A DNA stretch of 64,000 nt from Endomychus coccineus (lineage: Eukaryota > Arthropoda > Insecta > Coleoptera > Endomychidae), in contig OY294070.1 in assembly GCA_958510875.1 (NCBI GenBank), forward strand, positions 49,194,078 to 49,258,077. The letters are read 5' to 3'. Both the position numbers and the translations under genes were made by a program. Positions 57,216-64,000 of this stretch are shown here, piece by piece. A model generated the notes under the pieces. It did not search any database. It worked only from the letters and a program-made list of their open reading frames with translations, and was not told the origin of the DNA. The stretch's first letter is position 1. Each line of letters begins with the position of its first letter.

Positions 57216-58460
57216 AAGTACCTAGTTGTCAGGACATATAATTAACATGTAGCATCTGTTACCTCGGCCAACCACCGTTCTGTACGCAAGTATTTGCACA
57301 ATAACCAATAATGATTGTTTATTGTACCCTCTTTGTTTCTAACCCAACCTAACCAAACTTTGTTGATATAGAATGCAAATACTGTAATTGCGTTACACTT
57401 AACACACCTAATAAGTTTGATAACCAATAATGATTGTTTATAGTACCCCTTTTGTTTCTAACCTAAACCTAACATAACCTAAACTATTAACCAACTCTGT
57501 TGATATAGAATGCAAATATTGTAATCGCGTCAATCTTAATACTCCCAATAACCAGTATTGGTTATTTATTGTATCCCCTTTGTTACTAGCTGAACCTAAC
57601 CTAACCTACTAGCTCAACTTTGTTGATACAGAATACAAATATTGTTATCACGCTAATCATAACACTCTCATTTCTAAGAATATTCTGAGAATTATATAGA
57701 AACCCGCGACTCAATTTACGTAGTATGATTCATCAGTGGAACTCAATTTACATTTTCCGTCTTATAGCGGGCTAAATTATTCAAATACAGAAAGTAATGG
57801 AGCTAATAAAATGTTGGTCAACCAGTTCGAAGGAATTCAAAATATCTTTCATGAAACATCACTAAATCAGGTTGAACATCATAAAAATAAGAATCTCCAT
57901 GCGCATTGCCAAAATGAGAAAACTTGAATTGAGTCCCATTTTTATATTCCTACTTAAATTCAGTCCCGCTGGTAAAATCGTGATACCTAAATTGAGTCCC
58001 TGATGGTTTCAATATAATTCTCAGAATATTCTTAGAAATGAGTGTAAAGATTAGTGCGATCACAATATTTGCATTCTATATGAACAAAGTTAGGTTAGGT
58101 TACAAGCAAAGGGGGTACAATAAACAATCATTATTGGCTATTGTGCAAATACATGCTAATTATCTGACCTGACAACCAGGTACATACATGGGACCTTAAA
58201 AATATGATATCCGTCACAATTTGATTACGGGGACCTGTCAAGGTCTCAGGTAAATTTTAAAGGTGCCTGAAACTCGTCATACAGAGTTTTCTTTGGTAAG
58301 AACAGAAATGATGGGCGGATGTTGATCATTACGACTAATTGAATATATATTGCTTATTTTGTAAGACTAGACAGGAGCTTGTTTTCAAACTTATGAATAT
58401 TATATTTTTCGGGTTGTACGTACTAACAAGTAATAGTTAACATTCTTTTCACAATTTAAA

Positions 58461-59270
58461 ATGTCGTTTGTGGAGGAAATTATCAGTGAACGCGCAAACA
58501 CCCAGATAGTGTACGAAAATTATAAGAAGTTCAAGCCTCAAGCCTGCCCTGAAGATGCCACCTGAAACGTCGGCATCAAGTCGAGCTATTGTGACGCGGA
58601 ATCCATCCGGAAGACAAGATTTTTTTGAAAATTATAAGTTTTCTAACATCGATCTTCAACTAATGAAACTGTCTGGAGATGCATCAAACGGCCTAAATGT
58701 AAAGTTTATGTGTATACCATTGGGGAGTCTGGTAGTTTTGTTGTAACAATATTAAAAAATCAACATAATCACCAACCAGAAGAAAAAATTGCTAGACGAG
58801 TTATTAGTGTTGCCTGCAAAAGAAAATCGGATGAAGAACCTATAGAGGAACCAACTAAAATATTGGATAATGAATAAGCTTCAAATGGTTTTCCCTCAGA
58901 TTTTTCCTCAGGAACATTGACTTCCCAGGATTTAAAATGCGTCAGAGAAAATATGTACAATAGACGTCGCAAAACATTGCCAACTTTGCCTCGCTCTGCC
59001 AACGAAGTACACCGTTATCTGTAAGAACATTCGTACAAAACGTCAAGAGAGGAAAATTTAGTTCTGGATAATGATTTCCGAAATGGAATTGTAATTTTCA
59101 CCTGTCAAACAAATTTGAAATTTTTATGTATGTCGAGTTTTATATACATGGATGGCACATTCCAATACTGCTCAACAGTTTTCACACAACTATTTACCAT
59201 ACAGCATACATGGTTACATAAATGGACACTACCCTCCATTTTGTTAAAGTTGCTTCAAATGCATATGAAC
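58461..59270 (+). pseudogene. MULE-type transposase with FLYWCH finger
   Basis: ATG 58461 opens MSFVEEIISERANTQIVYEN. After a 100-bp insertion, a shifted frame gives VWRCIKRPKCKVYVYTIGES and LKNQHNHQPEEKIARR, the W.C..C...H.H pattern of a FLYWCH finger. After stops come SSGTLTSQDLKCVREN and RRKTLPTLPRSANEVH. The frame at 59070-59210 then gives FLCMSSFIYMDGTFQYCSTV and FTQLFTI, and after a one-base shift HGYINGHYPPFC. This is the MULE catalytic start, DGTF with the first Asp. The remaining catalytic part is missing. Mutator-like transposases of this type occur in insect Phantom-like elements. Confidence 0.8.
58527..58626 (+). mobile_element. 100-bp insertion with a 12-bp TSD
   Basis: GAAAATTATAAG at 58515-58526 recurs at 58627-58638, bracketing 100 bp that end in a T-run. 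The insert holds CTGAAGA (58549) and GAAAC (58564), and GATGCC/GGCATC that can pair around them, similar in outline to the hammerhead-like block at 20661. Its removal restores colinearity of the MULE region. It is probably a truncated retroposon. Confidence 0.7.
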
Positions 59271-60039
59271 ACAATTCATAAAATATCTAGTATTATTATG
59301 TATAAATTGTCAATGTTTTTCTTCCGAGTGTTATGTAAAACTTATGTATTATAAGTACATTATATTATTGATCATATGTTACACATTTTTTTATTACACT
59401 AATTTAGTGAATAAATAAAGGAAAACCGACCTCTTAATTTAATTTCTCAAATTTACGTCGACCTGCCAAGATTTATGTATGTTGTATTTGAAAGTAAACT
59501 TAAAATTGAATTCAAAATATTAGTGATTTTATTGGAAAGAAGCCAAAACAATCTTACAATATTTAATGAAGTTGGCGTCGTCTTTATGTAAATCCATAAT
59601 ACCATTGAGGAAATGTTTTCAAAATAATTGAAAACTTTATTACACATTAAACTTATTTACTTGGTGTTGGAAATTGCGGTATAGTTTATTTAGGTAGCAT
59701 GGTAGCAGAACGATTTTAAATTTAGTGTCATATAAAATAAGGAATTGTCAATACCGGTTTCAGAAAAGGAAAAGCTCTTTAATTAACCAAATCATTCTTA
59801 TTCATATACTCGTATTACAACCTACTTAATCTTCTTCGAATCCTTGATTCATATCAATACACTGGTTAGGTGATTTGTATGTTACAATACTTGGCAACAA
59901 TAATCTAGCAATTCGTTCACAATCGAATTAAATGCGAATTATTGATAATGATCTACTTTGACAATTATACTCATCTCATCATCGCGTCCAGTGAACATTT
60001 CTAAAACAAGATAAATTTAACGCAATTCGTGATTAAGTA
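59271..60039. other. Intergenic, no recognised gene
   Basis: AT-rich with short frames (59115-59354 and 59453-59647) lacking domains. Confidence 0.4.
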
Positions 60040-60665
60040 CGCATAGTGGCGCTCAACGAGAAACGACCTCCATCAGCTGTTGTGTTGGCCGACTGTGGTG
60101 CGGATAAACGTAGACAAACAAGCGGGGGGAACTGTAGAGACAGAGACAGTAGAGGGTCGGAGCAGAGGAGCATCAGCAACGTCGTGAACCGCGAACGTCG
60201 GTAGCGTAGTAATCCCTTAGTAAAACAAAACAAATCGTTCTTAATTCGTACTCGCACACACATACAGCCTAATTATACGCGCACAGGGTATCCTCTCAGC
60301 CTCACCGCAATAGAGTGAGTGTCCGGTCGGTACGGTATCGGTTAGCTACGGCATTCCGCATGCCCGGAATAACTGGCGCATTTGCCGTTCAAGTGTCTAA
60401 TTAATTGGATGCTTAATTAGCCGGCAACTTGTTGTCGCGATCGTTATTTACGTCGCTACTTCTACGTCTACGTGTGTCACGTTTACGCTGGTTACGCCGT
60501 CCGTTCTTGGCAGCTACGGTCCTTTTTCGCCTGTTTTCTCGCGTGAATGCGCATCCGTACGCTGTTGCGGAGGCATTTCCATTCGAAGAGACCTGAGAGT
60601 ATCAGGTGTGATACTTGAACGCATTCGAGAAGTTATCCTTGCAAGTTGTGCTTCTGCACCCCTTT
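60040..60665. promoter_or_regulatory. CpG-rich stretch, candidate host promoter or first exon
   Basis: This is the longest GC- and CpG-rich, repeat-poor stretch in the window (CGTGAACCGCGAACGTCGGT, TTGTTGTCGCGATCGTTATT). A consensus splice donor GTGAGT lies at 60315-60320, and AATTAATTGG/CTTAATTAG pairs near 60400 resemble homeodomain sites. No convincing coding frame on either strand. It could be a 5' untranslated exon of a host gene whose coding part is outside. This is inference from composition. Confidence 0.3.
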
Positions 60666-61042
60666 TCTAGCAATTATGTTTAAAATTCTTCACCAACAGG
60701 TGTCTCGTTTTAAATTTTCTTTGCTAGTTTAGTTCGAATAGAATTTATATATAAAGATACTGCTTGCTTACTTACTTACTAGTGGTTTACATTCTCCTTA
60801 GATGTTCAATTATGGTAGGAGATTTCCCTAAACATCCAAATTCAAAGTGAATATGATTATTAGGAACCATTTTCCATTAGGTTTGTAAAAGTGTGTGTAA
60901 AAGATTCAATCAGTTATAATAAAAACAATATTTGAACAAATTGAAATTTGCAGAGTTGTGTGATGTCACAATCCTTTACTACATTCTAGTAATTTTTGTA
61001 AATAAGTTGGTGATACTGAGACTGACATAATAGTCCAGTAGT
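60666..61042. other. Intergenic, nothing recognised
   Basis: AT-rich spacer containing a CTTGCTTACTTACTTACT run near 60763. Confidence 0.4.
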
Positions 61043-62096
61043 TAGCAGATTTTTGCTGTTTTTCGGCCAATAATTGTCGCTAACTCAAAGGGGGTGCCTT
61101 TAATCGAAAAAAGTTTCAAATAAAAGTTGTTCAGAATCAAATTATCCATAAAAGTCGACTAGTCGGATTTAAATTTTTAAATTCAAATATGTATATATAC
61201 AGGATGTCCCAGGTGTTCGTAGTATAGAACTTGTTCTATTTACATATATGCACACACGCTTAATTTTTGAGATTTTTGAATGTTATGAACAATTTCTCAA
61301 TTTTGTTTTTATTTGTTTCGATTCAAATTCTGTTTCTAAAAGTAGCCTTTACAGGGTGATAACACTTTTCGGGTCAATTTATTGTTATTAAATACCTATA
61401 CCTACGCCACTGGAAGTAATAACGATCTCAAATTATGTGCAAATGTGGCAACCTATCTACGCATCCGCGGTACCAAATTTTATCACGACATCTTAATTAT
61501 CTTCGGAGATACAAACAAAATTAAAACTTTTTAAATAAAATTCAACACCACTGTGCATATATGTTTGCAGGAACTCTTTTCTCAAAATTAAATTTTCTAT
61601 TGACTGTTAAAGATACTTACTATTGACTGTTAAAACTACTTACTAAAATTTGGGACAACTGTATATTTTTTTTCAAATAATCATTGTAATCGAGAAAAAT
61701 CGCATTCAAAAGTAAAAAAATCGTTTGCTAATCGTTAAAAACGATGTATATCAATGTGGAAAATGATAATAAATGGAGTATTTTAAAAAATAGACTAATT
61801 TTACAATTTCCGGAAAACTGGATTTTCTTAAGCTATATAAGTTTATATATCGATTATTAGGTTTTTGGGAGCTCTGATTTTGATTTTAACATTACTTTTG
61901 TTGTGAAAAGTCGAGAAAATTCAATTTTCCAAGAAAGAAAATTTTCAAAATCAAAGAACCCAATAATCGATATGTTAAACGGCTAAAGAAAATCCAATTT
62001 TCTGGAAATAATTTTTATTCGAAACTTTTTTCGATTAAATGCACCCCCTTTGAGCCAGCGACAATTATTGGCCGAAAAACGCGGAAAATTATATTT
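61043..62096. mobile_element. Foldback element with nested insert and inner palindrome
   Basis: Outer arms: TTTTTCGGCCAATAATTGTC, CTCAAAGGGGGTGC and TTTAATCGAAAAAAGTTTC (61055-61120) are inverted at 62022-62085. An inner palindrome pairs CTGGATTTTCTTAAGC and ATCGATTATTAGGTTTTT (61829-61868) with AACCCAATAATCGAT and GAAAATCCAATTTTC (61957-62001). No coding content. Confidence 0.78.
61198..61663. mobile_element. TACAGGNTGTCCC-type small TIR element
   Basis: Starts TACAGGATGTCCCAGG and ends TTGGGACAACTGTA, an inverted pair like those of the element at 35932. It lies inside the foldback at 61043-62096, so it is the later insertion. No recognised frame. Confidence 0.65.
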
Positions 62097-62775
62097 AACC
62101 CTTTTGTCATGAAATCGATTTTCCTGAATAGTGGGACATGTTTGCGGATACCAAAACCTACACTTTCCTTCTGTCCATTTCACCTAAAACTACTGAACTA
62201 TAAATCTGACTACAGTTGAACTGCTGCATTGACGGACGGACATGAACTAAGATGGTACAAGTACCTGATAGGATTATAATAGTGGGAGTGCACATGAACT
62301 CAGATGGGGTTGAATATAAATATAAAATATATTGAAGAAAAACGAAATATGTTTTATATAAGTACAGAGTGTACGGAAATGTCCAACGGCTGAATATCTT
62401 TGATGGTATTTTAAAACTTTCTTCATTTGGTATTTAGTACCTACCTAACCGATCCAAATTTCTATAATCTCCCAATAACCGGCTAAATGAACAATGAAGG
62501 AATATTTTGCTGATCTTAAATATATAATTGTAGATTACGATAACAATAAAGGTTTAAGTACCAAGTGATAGTATATTTTCATATTTTCTTTACTTCAGTT
62601 CATTATTTTGAAAGTGATAGATCTAAGATGAAATTTACAAGAACGATAAGCTAGCGAGGAGCAGAGCAAATCGTTTGCGAAAACAATTTTAAATATTCAA
62701 GAGGTATTTTGTTGAAGAACACCGAAGAAACAGAATGGACTTGCTTACCAACTAACCGCAACGCCAAAATCTACA
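62097..62775. other. Intergenic, nothing recognised
   Basis: AT-rich with a pair of GGTACAAGTACCTGAT-like sites. No gene seen. Confidence 0.4.
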
Positions 62776-64000
62776 CCGGGGGTATCCAAACTTTCCAGCA
62801 TCAGGGCCATACTGTTTGCTTACTCCATTAAGTTCCAAGGGCCAAAACCATTTTAATTTACTTGCCATCATCACCGAGTACGCGCTCTGAGCGACCATAC
62901 GCTCGCTAAATTGGTCACACGCGGAAATAGGTAGTGGTAGTACCCTTTATCGCTAACAGATAGTAGAACTTTCGTGTGTAGGGTAACAATTAAACATTAG
63001 CGAATGATCTCGTTGTTTCGAGAAAGTTCTGGTTTATTCTACTCACTTCTAGATGGCAGTAATTGGAGCATAAAAAGGTTAGGGCGCGACCGCGAGTCAG
63101 TCCGCTTAGGGAAGGCGAAGGAAGCGAAGCTGTCTGTTGTGAAATAAAGTAGTGCGTTACACGTGTTTGTGCGTGTTAAAAAACATCTTCGTAACAGTAT
63201 TTTAATTTGACTTGTTTTTGTGTGTGATTTACTAGTATGGAGGAGAAGCGAAAAGTAGACAATGAATGCAGAACATTCAAAACTTTTAATATTTTGTAAT
63301 TGAGTCCAGTAAGAAGGCACTATGTTTGATTTGCAATGAAATCATAGCCGTTCTCTAAAGATTTAACATTAAACGTAATTATGAACGAAACATTTTCAAA
63401 ATTACTCAAAATATATAGGAAGTTTCCGGACAGAACAATTTGAAGCTTTAAAGCGCAGATTGAATTCGCAGCAATCTTTGTTTACGAAACTCAATACTGA
63501 ACAAGAGGCTGCAACTCGTGCTAGCTTTCATGTGGCTCTTGAAACTGCGAAACGTGGAAACCATTCACCGATGGAGAAATGATAAAAGAATGCGTGATTG
63601 CAGTAGCTGGAGAAATGTGCGCCGAAACGGTAAATAAATCATTATTAACCATAGCGCGAAACTTCAAATGGAAATGATTGATTTACAGTGCAGTGATATA
63701 TTTAAGAACAAATATCAAACAAAACTCATCTTTGTTGAAATTTTATAAGAGACTTCCACTGGTCAAATTTGATAATTTGCATAAATTTGCTCGTGGGCTG
63801 TTTTCTGGTTTTGGTACTTGTGTGAGAAAACATTCTCCAAAATGAAGTACACAAAGAATGTTTACAGATCTAAGTTAACCGATGAGCATCTTAAATCTCT
63901 TTTAATAATTATTGGTACAAGTAAAATTGGTCCACAACAATAGTTTGTACTATCTTCAGTGGAAAATCACAATTACACAAATCTCATTAGTATTTTTAGT
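62776..64000 (+). mobile_element. hAT element, 5' part, runs off the window
   Basis: The 5' end is CCGGGGGTATCCAAACTTTC, close to the CAGGGGTnnnCAAACTTT ends common in ZBED-type hATs. Subterminal sequence matches 11770-12050. A TATA-like CATAAAAAGG at 63069 precedes a leader and the transposase start at 63237. The 3' end and target duplication lie outside. Confidence 0.75.
63237..64000 (+). pseudogene. ZBED/GTF2IRD2-like hAT transposase, partial
   Basis: ATG 63237 opens MEEKRKVDNECRTF. After a stop, KALCLICNEIIAVL and FNIKRNYERNIFK represent a BED-type zinc finger whose two His residues read Asn, so it cannot bind zinc. Shifted frames then give SFRTEQFEALKRRLNSQQSL, EQEAATRASFHVALETAKRG, GEMIKECVIAVAGEMCAETV and, near the end, KYTKNVYRSKLTDEHLKSLL with TSKIGPQ. 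Order and motifs match hAT-derived proteins annotated as GTF2I-repeat-containing 2-like. At least four frameshifts or stops. The catalytic middle is shortened, and the C-terminus is beyond the window. Confidence 0.8.

Larger units (their letters stand above)
56290..58200. mobile_element. Foldback element B, same family as A, split by a LINE
   Basis: The outer left part (56300-56410, CGTAAATTGAGTCCGG, ATTAATTGCCTTTCCATGTA) continues after the LINE at 57216. The left arm then holds three tandem units starting at about 57303, 57422 and 57550, each with AACCTAACC-type runs. The right arm (about 57950-58195) holds one inverted unit (AAAGTTAGGTTAGGTTAC). Left and right outer ends match element A's GACCTGACAACCAGGTA region. 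The middle (about 57760-57940) has a 63-codon frame without known domains. Confidence 0.75.

Overview
This window looks like a piece of an AT-rich, repeat-packed insect nuclear genome. The evidence is eukaryotic transposon content, a GT-AG intron in a THAP-type exon, CCTAA/TTAGG-type telomere-like motifs and no operons. I find no convincing host protein-coding gene. Nearly all recognisable coding sequence is decayed transposase or reverse transcriptase. The order of insect cannot be fixed by eye. All protein-family calls rest on motif recognition without database searches, and boundaries were read by eye.

Layout. 1-3570: two antisense mariner copies around a palindromic element. 3578-6650: a Jockey-like LINE with an open RT frame, set against the second mariner by a 10-bp target-site duplication. 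6651-8880: sparse, with a tRNA-like SINE head. 8885-11110: an antisense RNase-H-bearing LINE split by a deleted mariner. 13379-17332: a truncated mariner, a spliced THAP-type exon, a 1.6-kb MITE-like element and a mariner tip. 17340-26550: a LINE tail, another mariner, a Penelope-type terminal repeat, a pogo/Tigger pseudogene, a GC-rich block, a Tc1 tail and a ~0.9-kb foldback. 27057-35640: a ZMYM-type hAT transposase apparently split by ~7 kb of nested LINE, Penelope-like, LTR-like and palindromic sequence. 35932-38270: a TIR element and two Tc1/mariner-superfamily fragments. 39683-41497: a mariner carrying a small hAT inside its terminal repeat. 41650-44450: another DDE transposase, then a LINE. 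45808-48510: a degenerate repeat array with a datable MITE insertion. 49300-50480 and 56290-58200: two foldback elements whose arms hold variable tandem units. 52816-54000: a LINE tail. 58461-59270: a MULE pseudogene. 60040-60660: a CpG-rich stretch that could be a host promoter or first exon. 61043-62096: nested palindromes. 62776-64000: the 5' part of a ZBED/GTF2IRD2-like hAT running off the end.

The genes do not form a pathway. What the window records is a history of insertions, several of which can be ordered: hAT into mariner, mariner into LINE, LINE into foldback, LINE into Penelope flank, small retroposon into MULE, MITE into array. The best candidates for something unusual are the foldback pair with telomere-like tandem arms, the hammerhead-like core conserved in Penelope-type terminal repeats, and the THAP exon bracketed by a CRE-type inverted 15-mer.
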